From: HGM04593 sp045661225 | GTDB lineage: Bacteria; Bacteroidota; Bacteroidia; Bacteroidales; Bacteroidaceae | Length of the DNA: 64,000 nt | Direction of reading: 5' to 3' | Assembly (NCBI GenBank): GCA_045661225.1 | Contig: JAZRFF010000026.1 | Location: 11,404 to 75,403 of the forward strand | In this document: in pieces, positions 34,335 to 43,335 of the stretch | How the letters are laid out: each line of letters begins with the position of its first letter | How positions within the stretch are numbered: the stretch's first letter is position 1 | Position numbers and translations under genes: made by a program | The notes under the pieces: generated by a model | Databases searched by the model: none | The model's input: only the letters and a program-made list of their open reading frames with translations | Told to the model about the DNA's origin: nothing

Positions 34335-35330
34335 ATGCAAGGAAAAGAACGAAACTCAGTATTTGAATTATTAAGGATTATTGCAATGATATTCATTGTA
34401 ATATGGCATATATCTATACACGCGCAAAAAGGCGAACTTGCATCACACAACTACATAACAGCTTTTTGTATTACAGGCGTAAACCTTTTTATACTGATAA
34501 GCGGATATTTTGGTATTAGGCTTAATTGGAAAAACCTGCTCACACTAATGAGCACTGTTGCATTCTACACATTAGCAACAATATTATGCAAATGGTTTAT
34601 AACAGATAGTCGTCCCACACTTGGGATTATTGCAAGTTTTTTTGCACCATTTTGCAACACAGACTGGTGGTTCATCAACTCTTACTTTCACTTATTATTG
34701 CTTAGTCCTATAATAAATATCGCACTTGAAAAAGCGTCCATCAAGCAATATAGATATATTTTAGGGGTATTCTTATTTATGAGTTGCATTGCAGGATTTT
34801 TCTTCAAGAACTTTATAAATTATGATGGTTATAACACATTTCAATTCTTAACAATATACATAGTGGGTAACGCTATCAACAAATTCAATCTAATAGAGCT
34901 AATATCGGTCAAGAAATTTATTAGTTTGTATTTTTGCGGAACAATCGGAATTTTTGTCTGCTCATTTGTATCATCTAGAACAGCATTATACAACAATCCT
35001 TTAAATATAATTTCTGCAGTATCCCTATTTTGTCTTATCGCAAAATTGAATTTCAGAAGCAAGGCAGTGAACTACATCGCATCATTTATGTTGCCCATAT
35101 ACTTGATACAAGATAGCACTACCGGCAGAATTGCGTATAAACACCTTTACGAATGCGGACTAACAACAAATTTCGAAGGTTATGAATACGTCGGATTTAT
35201 TGCATTATACATTTTAGTTCTGATGGGGGCTGCATTTATACTTGACAACGCAAGGAGGGTATTGCTTCAACGTCCAATAAACGCCATAAGTAAATTTCTG
35301 GAGAAGGGAATAAATATATTTAACTTATAA
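34335..35330 (+). CDS. Acyltransferase (membrane, family 3)
   Basis: 331 residues with about ten hydrophobic segments. FELLRIIAMIFIVIWHISIH at the N-terminus contains the catalytic-type His of acyltransferase family 3, and NTDWWFINSYFHLLLLSPII is the usual mid-protein motif. It probably O-acetylates or succinylates a sugar of the repeat unit. It is clearly more AT-rich than the preceding cpsB-like gene. Confidence 0.88.
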   Translation: MQGKERNSVFELLRIIAMIFIVIWHISIHAQKGELASHNYITAFCITGVNLFILISGYFGIRLNWKNLLTLMSTVAFYTLATILCKWFITDSRPTLGIIASFFAPFCNTDWWFINSYFHLLLLSPIINIALEKASIKQYRYILGVFLFMSCIAGFFFKNFINYDGYNTFQFLTIYIVGNAINKFNLIELISVKKFISLYFCGTIGIFVCSFVSSRTALYNNPLNIISAVSLFCLIAKLNFRSKAVNYIASFMLPIYLIQDSTTGRIAYKHLYECGLTTNFEGYEYVGFIALYILVLMGAAFILDNARRVLLQRPINAISKFLEKGINIFNL

Positions 35331-35339
35331 TGCCAAACA

Positions 35340-35703
35340 ATGAAGAACGAATCAAGAGTTAAAAAGACGTTGCTGAATGCGAAGATAAACCTTATTTGTT
35401 ACTTCGTTTCATTCATCACCGCATTCTTCACACGAAAGGTTCTGCTTGACAACCTTGGTGCGGAGTTTATTGGTTTTACCGGCACTGTTGGCAGCCTACA
35501 ATCGTTCCTGAACCTACCCTCACTGGCCGGAGCATACGGCAAGCAAGTAAAGAAACGTGCCGAGTGGTTGCTGAAGAACGGCCTTTACACAGCCCGCGGC
35601 AGCGACCTGCACTGTGAAGAGGGGTTAGAGTACATTCTCTCGCCTGCAAACTCAGCGAGAAACAGGTAGAGAGACTTAAAATAGCACTTTCAGGAATAAT
35701 CTA
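35340..35703 (+). pseudogene. Chimeric remnant: flippase 5' end joined to cpsB-like 3' end
   Basis: The first ~57 codons (KKTLLNAKINLICYFVSFIT, RKVLLDNLGAEFIGFTGTVG) look like the start of a polysaccharide flippase. At FLNL the frame passes into a copy of the cpsB-like C-terminus (LPSLAGAYGKQVKKRAEWLL). This is about 90% identical in DNA to 34137-34325 but has a 2-base insertion (ATTCTCTCGCC against ATTCTCGCC) that shifts the frame to a stop at 35669. If the insertion is ignored the copy reads to a stop at 35703. Two capsule loci appear to have been joined by a deletion. Confidence 0.8.
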
Positions 35704-35730
35704 ACAACAACGCGTCATACAGGCTTTGAT

Positions 35731-37272
35731 ATGAGCAACAACCGTCAAATAGCACGAAATATGATATTCAATGTTTTTTCCTTTGGAATAAACTTTGGAA
35801 TATCTTTTTTTCTGACTCCATACATTGTAAAAGAGATTGGCCGTGAGGCTTACGGTTTTATACCGCTCATTAGTAATATGATAGGATACACGTCTGTAAT
35901 AACAACGGCTATAGGTTCTATGGCTGGTCGTTTTATTACAATGAGAATATATCAGAACGACAACGAAGGTGCCAGTCAGTACTTTAACTCGGTATTTATA
36001 GCCAATATAGTATTGTCACTGCTTTTTACGATATTGGCAACTATTGCACTATGCTACCTTCCCGAAATACTCACAATCCCGACGTATCTTGAAAATGACG
36101 TTAAGTGGTTATTTGTATTCACATTCCTAACAATGGTACTAGGGCTTAGTACCGGAATTTTATCTACAGGTACGTATGTAAAGAACAGGATTGACGCAGG
36201 AGCTTCCCGGGGTGTTGTACAGCAGTTAGTCCGCGTTATATGCATATTATTGCTATTCTATTTCTTCAGGCCATCAATCGTGTATCTGAGCCTTTCGGCT
36301 TTTATAGCAGGTGTATTAGGGGTATATTATAATTTCTCATTCAAGAAGCGTTTTCTTCCAGAGATTGATATTAAACCCAAAAAGTATTTCTCGTGGAGTA
36401 AACTTAAAGAGGTGACTTTATCGGGCGTCTGGAATTCCGTAAACCAATTGAGCAACTTGCTTTTATATCAACTCGACTTGCTAATAGCCAATATTTTTGT
36501 TGGTGCAGCTGCAACAGGAGAATATTCTTTGGCAAAAATAACTCCGGCATTCATTCTTAACTTTCTTGTAATGCTATCTGGGTCTTTTTACCCGCAATTC
36601 AATATACTTTACGCTCAGGGTAAAACAGAAGAATTACATATTCTGGTTAAAAAATCCATAAAGATTGTCGGTTTATTTGTCTCAATAGCAATAGGGATAC
36701 TTGTTGTATATAGCGATGAGTTCTATCGCTTGTGGGTACCCGGTGAAGATGCCAATATGCTTCAATGGCTAACAATTGTAACCGTTATCCCAATGATATT
36801 TGGCGGTAGCATAAACCCGGTATTCGGATTATTTGCAACAACAAACAAGCTACGCATTCCATCATTGGTATTACTTGGTGCAGGCCTATTGAATACAGCA
36901 GTAGTTGTCATTCTGCTAAAAACCACAAACCTTGGCATTTGGGCAATAGCGTTGACAGCTGCAATCCAAGGAGGTTTGCGCAATGCGCTATTTTCGCCAA
37001 TATACGGGGCTAAATGCATTGGTCAAAGATGGTATACACTTTTTCCAACGATGTTCAAGACTTTTGTTTGTTTAGGAATTGTGGTAGGAGTCGGCTATGT
37101 AATAAAAAATTTTATCGCAATAAACAATTGGGGAAGTTTGTTACTAACAACGGTTTTTGTTGTTATAGTTTCTGTAACATTAAACCTTATCGTAATATTC
37201 AACAAATCGGAAAGAGCATATTTGAAATCAATCATATTAAGAAAAATAAGAAAAGATAATTATTATGGATAA
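35731..37272 (+). CDS. Polysaccharide flippase (Wzx / oligosaccharide exporter family)
   Basis: 513 residues with 12-14 predicted membrane segments. Opening IARNMIFNVFSFGINFGISF and SLAKITPAFILNFLVMLSGS are typical. It should flip lipid-linked repeat units across the inner membrane, replacing the broken flippase just upstream. It overlaps the radical SAM gene by 8 bases. Confidence 0.9.
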   Translation: MSNNRQIARNMIFNVFSFGINFGISFFLTPYIVKEIGREAYGFIPLISNMIGYTSVITTAIGSMAGRFITMRIYQNDNEGASQYFNSVFIANIVLSLLFTILATIALCYLPEILTIPTYLENDVKWLFVFTFLTMVLGLSTGILSTGTYVKNRIDAGASRGVVQQLVRVICILLLFYFFRPSIVYLSLSAFIAGVLGVYYNFSFKKRFLPEIDIKPKKYFSWSKLKEVTLSGVWNSVNQLSNLLLYQLDLLIANIFVGAAATGEYSLAKITPAFILNFLVMLSGSFYPQFNILYAQGKTEELHILVKKSIKIVGLFVSIAIGILVVYSDEFYRLWVPGEDANMLQWLTIVTVIPMIFGGSINPVFGLFATTNKLRIPSLVLLGAGLLNTAVVVILLKTTNLGIWAIALTAAIQGGLRNALFSPIYGAKCIGQRWYTLFPTMFKTFVCLGIVVGVGYVIKNFIAINNWGSLLLTTVFVVIVSVTLNLIVIFNKSERAYLKSIILRKIRKDNYYG

Positions 37273-38359
37273 AATCAAACGATATATAGATTGTTACGTA
37301 CCTGTAAGCGGTTGTACTTTGCGTTGCGATTATTGCTACATCACTCAGCACAGACTCTTTGATGCAAAACTACCAAATTTCAAATACACACCTGAGCACG
37401 TAAGGAAAGCATTATCGCGTGAACGTTTGGGAGGCACTTGCCTCATTAACTTTTGTGCAGGAGGCGAAACACTGTTAGCACCACAAATAACCCACTATAT
37501 AAAAGAGTTGCTCGAGGAAGGACATTATATAATGATTGTCACAAATGCAACAGTTGATAAACGATTTGATGAAATTGCAGAATTCCCCGCAGAACTAACC
37601 AAAAGATTGTTTTTCAAATTTTCTTATCACTATCTTGAATTAAAGAAAAGGAAATTATTAGAACGCTTTTTTAATAACATTAAAAAAGTTCGAGACGCTG
37701 GTTGTTCTTTCACACTAGAAGCCACTCCTTCGGACGAATGGATACCTTATATCGACGAGATGAAGCAGGTTGCCGTTGAGAATATTGGTGCTGTTTGCCA
37801 CATAACAATAGCACGAGACGAGCGCGACCCCGAAAAATTGCCAATACTAACATCTTTGCCAAGAGAAGAATACGAAAAAATATGGAGCAATTTCAACTCA
37901 GCAATTTTTGATTACAAACTAACAATTTTTGAAAAGAAGCGAAAAGAATTCTGCTATGCAGGCGATTGGTCGTTCTATTTAAATTTGGCTACCGGTATAA
38001 TGACACAATGTTACCGTTCATACACCTCACAAAATATTTTTAAGGACATTGAAAAGCCCATAAAATTCAGAGCTATTGGCAAAAATTGTAAAGAGCATCA
38101 TTGTTATAATGGACATTCATTCATTGTGCTTGGAGATATACCCGAACTCGAAGCGCCCACATACGCTGAACTCAGAAACCGCGTATGTACAGACGGCAGC
38201 GAATGGCTCAAACCCGAGATGAAACACTTTATGAGTACCAAACTATGGCAAAGTAACAAAGAGTACTCTGCGCTTAAAAAAGCAAGAACAAACTGCTACA
38301 TAAAAGGTATAGTTGCAAAAGAGAAAATCAAGTATGCGCTAAAAAGATTTATAAAATGA
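37265..38359 (+). CDS. Radical SAM protein in the polysaccharide locus
   Basis: 364 residues. VSGCTLRCDYCYI (Cys at about 18, 22, 25) is the [4Fe-4S] motif, and FCAGGETLLAP and MIVTNATV are SAM-barrel strands. The C-terminal third has several more Cys (QCYRSY, CKEHHCYNGHSF), possibly a SPASM-like auxiliary cluster. Such proteins modify peptides or small molecules; in a sugar locus the substrate might be a sugar, an amino-acid substituent or a small encoded peptide, though no peptide gene was found next to it. Its start overlaps the flippase and its end overlaps the next gene (ATGA). Confidence 0.82.
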   Translation: MDKIKRYIDCYVPVSGCTLRCDYCYITQHRLFDAKLPNFKYTPEHVRKALSRERLGGTCLINFCAGGETLLAPQITHYIKELLEEGHYIMIVTNATVDKRFDEIAEFPAELTKRLFFKFSYHYLELKKRKLLERFFNNIKKVRDAGCSFTLEATPSDEWIPYIDEMKQVAVENIGAVCHITIARDERDPEKLPILTSLPREEYEKIWSNFNSAIFDYKLTIFEKKRKEFCYAGDWSFYLNLATGIMTQCYRSYTSQNIFKDIEKPIKFRAIGKNCKEHHCYNGHSFIVLGDIPELEAPTYAELRNRVCTDGSEWLKPEMKHFMSTKLWQSNKEYSALKKARTNCYIKGIVAKEKIKYALKRFIK

Positions 38360-39297
38360 GAAGCCAGGAAAAAATTCAACAACTCAAAGAGTGCATACAC
38401 AACAATCTCACCAATTTAATTAACGGCGATTATGTCTTGCTCGATGTTCCATACTACACTAACATCGGTGACACGCTCATTTGGGAAGGCACAAGGCATT
38501 TCCTAAAAAGCACTCCACACCGCTGCCTACTTACTGCAGCCGAGGAGACCTTTACATTCCCATCGCTGTCACCCGACACCATTATACTCTTACAAGGCGG
38601 AGGTAATTTCGGCGACCTATGGCGTCGACACCAAGAGTTTCGTCAATCGGTTATAAAAAATTACCCTAACAACAAAATAATCATTCTTCCACAAACAGTA
38701 TTCTACAACGACATCAAGGTCTTTGAAAAAGATGCACGAATAATGAACTCACACAAGAACCTTCACATCTGCGCAAGAGACAAAAAGAGTCTTGAGTTTC
38801 TACAGAGTTCACTGACTTGTAATCTTTATTTAGTTCCGGATATGGCATTCTGTATAATAGATAAATTGTTAAAAAAATATCGCAAGAAAGAAGGAAACAG
38901 AGTCCTATTCCTAAAAAGAAAAGACCCTGAATTTAATGAATACGATTTCAATGCATATATAACTGAGGATAGTAAATATATCGACACTTGCGACTGGCCT
39001 ACTATGGAGCAGAGCCAGAAGCCAAAGGAAATTCTCGATAAATTATTATGGCGAAAAAAACGCCTCGGAAGAATCCCTGATATCTATGCCAACCGTGTAT
39101 TCCGTCCCTTTCAAGTAAGAAAAGGCATAGAATTTGTAAGCCAATACCAGAAAATTTATACCACACGCCTGCACGTTGCAATTCTCTCGGTACTATTAGG
39201 GAAAGAAGTTGTATTCTTTGATAATTCATACGGCAAAAACAGTTCTTTTTTTGACTCGTGGCTTGCCGATGTTAACAATGTAACTTTTGTTCGATGA
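38356..39297 (+). CDS. Polysaccharide pyruvyl transferase family protein
   Basis: 313 residues. YYTNIGDTLIWEGTRHFL, ILLQGGGNFGDLWRRHQEF, IILPQTVFYN and TRLHVAILSVLLGKEVVFFD follow the PF04230 pattern. It would add a pyruvate ketal or use a related phosphoenolpyruvate donor on a sugar, giving negative charge. It overlaps both neighbours by 4 bases. Confidence 0.87.
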   Translation: MRSQEKIQQLKECIHNNLTNLINGDYVLLDVPYYTNIGDTLIWEGTRHFLKSTPHRCLLTAAEETFTFPSLSPDTIILLQGGGNFGDLWRRHQEFRQSVIKNYPNNKIIILPQTVFYNDIKVFEKDARIMNSHKNLHICARDKKSLEFLQSSLTCNLYLVPDMAFCIIDKLLKKYRKKEGNRVLFLKRKDPEFNEYDFNAYITEDSKYIDTCDWPTMEQSQKPKEILDKLLWRKKRLGRIPDIYANRVFRPFQVRKGIEFVSQYQKIYTTRLHVAILSVLLGKEVVFFDNSYGKNSSFFDSWLADVNNVTFVR

Positions 39298-40298
39298 AAA
39301 TATCAATTGTAATACCTATATACAATGTTGAACAATACATTGAAGATTGCTTGAAATCTGTTGCCGCACAGACTTACGAGGGCGAAATGGAGTGCATTAT
39401 CATTGACGATTGCACTCCTGACAACAGTTGTGTCATAATAGAGCGGTTCATTAGTGAGCACAAAGAAGGCAATATCTCATATACTCTACTTCATCACTCC
39501 GAAAATAGAGGTTTATCGGCTGCACGCAATACAGGTATAGATGCAGCAACGGGCGATTATATTTATTTTCTTGATAGTGACGATGAGATTACACCCAAAT
39601 GCATTGAACTTTTAGTAGAACCATTAAAAAACAAAAAGTACGATTTTGTTATTGGCAATTACGAAACCATTGAAACTGATACAGAGTTTCCTCCATTGCT
39701 TTTAAAAGATAATACACTTTTCCAAAAAGATGAAATACGCAATTTGTATTTTGCCAACCAATGGTATGTAATGGCTTGGAATAAGCTCTGTAATCTCAAG
39801 TTCATTCGTAATAATAAACTGTATTTCAAAGAAGGACTTATTTATGAAGATGAGTTATGGAGTTTTAAGTTGGCCTGCATTACACAAACAATGTATTGTG
39901 TCAGAAAAAACACATACAAATACAAAATAAGGCCTTCGTCAATAATGAGTACAAGCAAATCCGCACAGAGAGCTGATAATATATCAGTAATTATAAGTGA
40001 AGTGTACAATTTTTCAAAAGAGATAGGAAAACTTTACGACTACAACCTTTTTAAAAAACTCCTTTCTTTTCGTGAAATCGTCTTATCACTTATATTTTCA
40101 CAAAACACATACAAAGAACGTAAAAATCTTTATATAAAAAATTACAAAAAAATTCGCATTAAGCCCTGGGAAGCATATAAAAATAATACTATCAGAAAGG
40201 CCTCGCTAATTAAAGAATTCTACAATTATTTGCCTGGGATTTTAGGATATTGGTATCTGTGCTTGTATCGCAATTTTCGTAAAAATGCATATAAATAA
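39294..40298 (+). CDS. Glycosyltransferase family 2
   Basis: 334 residues. GT-A fold: KISIVIPIYNVEQYIEDCLK, nucleotide site IIDDCTPDNS, and the metal-binding FLDSDDEITP near residue 97, then a helical C-terminal part. Adds one sugar of the repeat unit at the inner membrane. The donor cannot be told. The C-terminal third is very AT- and Lys-rich. Confidence 0.88.
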   Translation: MKISIVIPIYNVEQYIEDCLKSVAAQTYEGEMECIIIDDCTPDNSCVIIERFISEHKEGNISYTLLHHSENRGLSAARNTGIDAATGDYIYFLDSDDEITPKCIELLVEPLKNKKYDFVIGNYETIETDTEFPPLLLKDNTLFQKDEIRNLYFANQWYVMAWNKLCNLKFIRNNKLYFKEGLIYEDELWSFKLACITQTMYCVRKNTYKYKIRPSSIMSTSKSAQRADNISVIISEVYNFSKEIGKLYDYNLFKKLLSFREIVLSLIFSQNTYKERKNLYIKNYKKIRIKPWEAYKNNTIRKASLIKEFYNYLPGILGYWYLCLYRNFRKNAYK

Positions 40299-40301
40299 AC
40301 A

Positions 40302-41279
40302 ATGAATAATCTAATCTCCATCATAATTCCCATATATAACACAGAGAAGTACCTATCCAAGTGCTTAGACTCTGTAATTGCCCAAACATACACCAATTGG
40401 GAAGCAATTCTTGTTGACGACGGTTCACCTGACAACAGTGGAGTAATATGCGATGAATACGCAAAAAAAGACTCACGCATAACCGTTATTCACCAAGAGA
40501 ATGCCGGAGTAACACGTGCACGAGCCCGCGGAGTAGAAGAAGCTGAGGATTGCGAATGGATTACATTTGTGGACGGAGATGACACATTGCCAAGCGATGC
40601 CTTAGAGCACCTTGTTACACACATTCAACCAAATGTTGATATTATAACAGGTAAAATGTTTCGGTATAACCAAACAGAGTTCAATATACCACAAGTTCAC
40701 ATCAAAAAGAATACAATCTCCGACGAAACTCATAGAATAAATATGATTTTAGGAATTGATAGTGGACCGACTGCAAAGCTTTTCCGCAAAAAGTTGTTCT
40801 CTCAAGAAATATTTAATATTCCACGTGATATTACAATGGGAGAAGATACAATAAGCAATGTTAGAATTGCATTCAACAATGAGAATAATGTTATTTCAAC
40901 CACAAAAATTGTCTATTACTATAGACAACACAATGAAAGTTGTATGCACACCTTCAAAGGAAGTGCCGAATATGAAAATTACTTTGTAAACAACCTAAAG
41001 AAAACAATTTCAGCTGAGGACCTTGATAAATATGCAAAATATTTTGTTATAAGAAAAATAAAGACTTTCGACCATTTCTTTGGATTCTCAACAAAAGTTC
41101 CTGAATGGTATGGGAGCAATTTTCACAAGCAACTGATTCAAGAAATAAAGCAACATAAAATAAAAGAACTTTTTTTTGAAAGGAAACTAGTTACTGTGAC
41201 AAACAGCAAAGTACGCAGAGTCCTTATCCTATTGAAACGTATTAAAAATAAAATTTTCGGTCAAGAGACACTAATATGA
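40302..41279 (+). CDS. Glycosyltransferase family 2
   Basis: 325 residues. ISIIIPIYNTEKYLSKCLDS, LVDDGSPDNSG and FVDGDDTLPS give a complete GT-A catalytic core. Follows the previous GT2 by 3 bases and overlaps the next gene by 4. Confidence 0.9.
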   Translation: MNNLISIIIPIYNTEKYLSKCLDSVIAQTYTNWEAILVDDGSPDNSGVICDEYAKKDSRITVIHQENAGVTRARARGVEEAEDCEWITFVDGDDTLPSDALEHLVTHIQPNVDIITGKMFRYNQTEFNIPQVHIKKNTISDETHRINMILGIDSGPTAKLFRKKLFSQEIFNIPRDITMGEDTISNVRIAFNNENNVISTTKIVYYYRQHNESCMHTFKGSAEYENYFVNNLKKTISAEDLDKYAKYFVIRKIKTFDHFFGFSTKVPEWYGSNFHKQLIQEIKQHKIKELFFERKLVTVTNSKVRRVLILLKRIKNKIFGQETLI

Positions 41280-42343
41280 GCACAATTACCTTCATATTCC
41301 CGCACCCGGTTGCAGGACCCACAGGCGGTTACAAGGTGGCTTATGAGTATGCCAATCGTCTTGTAAACGACGGACATAAGGTAAACATTGTATATTCCGG
41401 TTCACTTTTTTGGAAGAAGAAGTCGCTCTATTTCAAGCTAACAAACTGCGTGCGCTATTTACAGATGCTCATTAAGGGTTACGGTTGCCGCAGGTGGTTC
41501 AACCTTGACAAGCGCGTGAAGGAGCACCTGACCCTCTCGCTCAACTACCGCCACGTACCCAAAAGCGATATATACATTTGCACATCACCCTATACAGCAA
41601 TGTATGTAAAGGATTACCCTACCGATGAGAAATACTATCTCATACAAGGTTACGAGAATTGGGGTAATGTTACCGATAAAAAGCTAATCGAAACCTATCA
41701 CTACCCATTGAAAAAGATTGTCGTCTCTACCTGGCTTGCCAAGTTGATGGAAAAACACGCTTGCGACTACACACTAATTCCCAATGGCTTCAATTTTGAT
41801 TATTTTAAACTATATAATAATATTGAAAGTAGAGACAAGTGTACAGTAGGAATTATGTATAGTCCCGCCGAGGTAAAAGGTTTCAAATATGGTCTTGCTG
41901 CGCTTGAGATTGTCAAAAAGGCTATTCCGCAGCTCAAAGTAAACATTTTTGGAGTTGAACAACGCCCGGATAACCTGCCCGACTGGTTCACATATTACCA
42001 AAAGCCGGACAAGGAAACACACAACAGAATATACAACGAGTCGAGCATATACGTTGGGTGCAGCAACGTCGAGGGCTGGGGGTTGCCCATTGGCGAAGCA
42101 ATGATTTGCGGTGCGGCTGTTGTATGCACCAACAATCAGGGCTATCTGGAAATGGCAAAGGACGGTGAGACTGCGCTTGTATCGCCCATAAAAGACCCCG
42201 AAGCGTTAGCAAATAACATTATACGCCTTATCAACGACGACACACTGCGCTACCGCATTGCAAAAAACGGCAACACCGCTATCAAAAAGTTTAATTGGAA
42301 AGAATCGTACAAGAAACTAAAAGAGACACTAAATATACAATGA
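41276..42343 (+). CDS. Glycosyltransferase family 4 (GT-B)
   Basis: 355 residues. HPVAGPTGGYKVAYEYANRL is the N-terminal acceptor side. The C-terminal donor site is SNVEGWGLPIGEAMICGAAVV followed by AKDGETALV. It is more GC-rich than both neighbours, another sign of mosaic assembly. Confidence 0.88.
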   Translation: MSTITFIFPHPVAGPTGGYKVAYEYANRLVNDGHKVNIVYSGSLFWKKKSLYFKLTNCVRYLQMLIKGYGCRRWFNLDKRVKEHLTLSLNYRHVPKSDIYICTSPYTAMYVKDYPTDEKYYLIQGYENWGNVTDKKLIETYHYPLKKIVVSTWLAKLMEKHACDYTLIPNGFNFDYFKLYNNIESRDKCTVGIMYSPAEVKGFKYGLAALEIVKKAIPQLKVNIFGVEQRPDNLPDWFTYYQKPDKETHNRIYNESSIYVGCSNVEGWGLPIGEAMICGAAVVCTNNQGYLEMAKDGETALVSPIKDPEALANNIIRLINDDTLRYRIAKNGNTAIKKFNWKESYKKLKETLNIQ

Positions 42344-43335
42344 AACAGAAAAGACAACTTAATCTTGAACTACTACGCATACTTTGTATATTTTTTATTA
42401 TTGCCGGACACGTTGGAGAGCGCAGCGGAATAGAATTGTTCTCTTCCTTTTCGACCGTTGCACCTCACGCAGTAAATTGCTTCGTAATGATTTCGGGGTA
42501 TTTTCTAATAACAAGCACATTTAAAGCCGAAAGGGTGTTGAGGACTATAATTGAAACAATCTTCTATACATTTACAATTACGCTTATTCTTTACCTAATT
42601 GGCAAAGCAAGCATCGAGGACCTTGTAAAATCAATAATTCCTTTTGCACCAACAAAGTTCGCTTACTGGTTTGTAAATAAATACCTGGCAGTTCTGTTGC
42701 TATCACCGTTCATCTGTAAATTATGCACAACAATAAGCAAAAAACAGTATCAAATTCTACTTGTTACTATGCTGCTTATAAATTCAACTTTTTTTGCAAT
42801 TTTTCCATTCGGACAACTGTTCGGCAATGGTTTCTCACTACTATGGATGATAACAGTATTTATAACAGGTGGTTATCTACGATTATACTCTCTTAAAATG
42901 AAACACTACGGTTGGGTTACGCTTGCCCTGCTGGCCACATACAATCTATGCAACAATTACTGCAGAGAGATAATACATCTGCATTACAATTCGTTGCTTA
43001 CATACGCTGTTACAATCACAACATTCCTTTGGTTCAAAGAGATACAAATTCCAAACAATGGCATAATGGCAAAGTTTATTACTTTTGTTGCTCCACACGT
43101 CTTTGCAGCATATCTCATACACGAACAAGGACTAATCAGGACATATATAATCGAGTGGTTATATCTCTTTCAAGGGTATATGCCAAACACCCTATACTTA
43201 TACCTGTTCGCATTTACTGTACTAATATTGTCCGTTATTATAGACAAGGGCCGAACTGCGCTATTTAAAGTATGCAAGATTGATAATTTAACCAACAAAC
43301 TGTCGCAACGTCTTAATAAATTATATACAGAATAA
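42340..43335 (+). CDS. Acyltransferase (membrane, family 3)
   Basis: 331 residues from ATG 42340, which overlaps the preceding stop. LNLELLRILCIFFIIAGHVG carries the conserved His, and YWFVNKYLAVLLLSPFICKL is the mid-protein motif; about ten membrane segments. Probably O-acylates the polymer. Confidence 0.87.
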   Translation: MKQKRQLNLELLRILCIFFIIAGHVGERSGIELFSSFSTVAPHAVNCFVMISGYFLITSTFKAERVLRTIIETIFYTFTITLILYLIGKASIEDLVKSIIPFAPTKFAYWFVNKYLAVLLLSPFICKLCTTISKKQYQILLVTMLLINSTFFAIFPFGQLFGNGFSLLWMITVFITGGYLRLYSLKMKHYGWVTLALLATYNLCNNYCREIIHLHYNSLLTYAVTITTFLWFKEIQIPNNGIMAKFITFVAPHVFAAYLIHEQGLIRTYIIEWLYLFQGYMPNTLYLYLFAFTVLILSVIIDKGRTALFKVCKIDNLTNKLSQRLNKLYTE

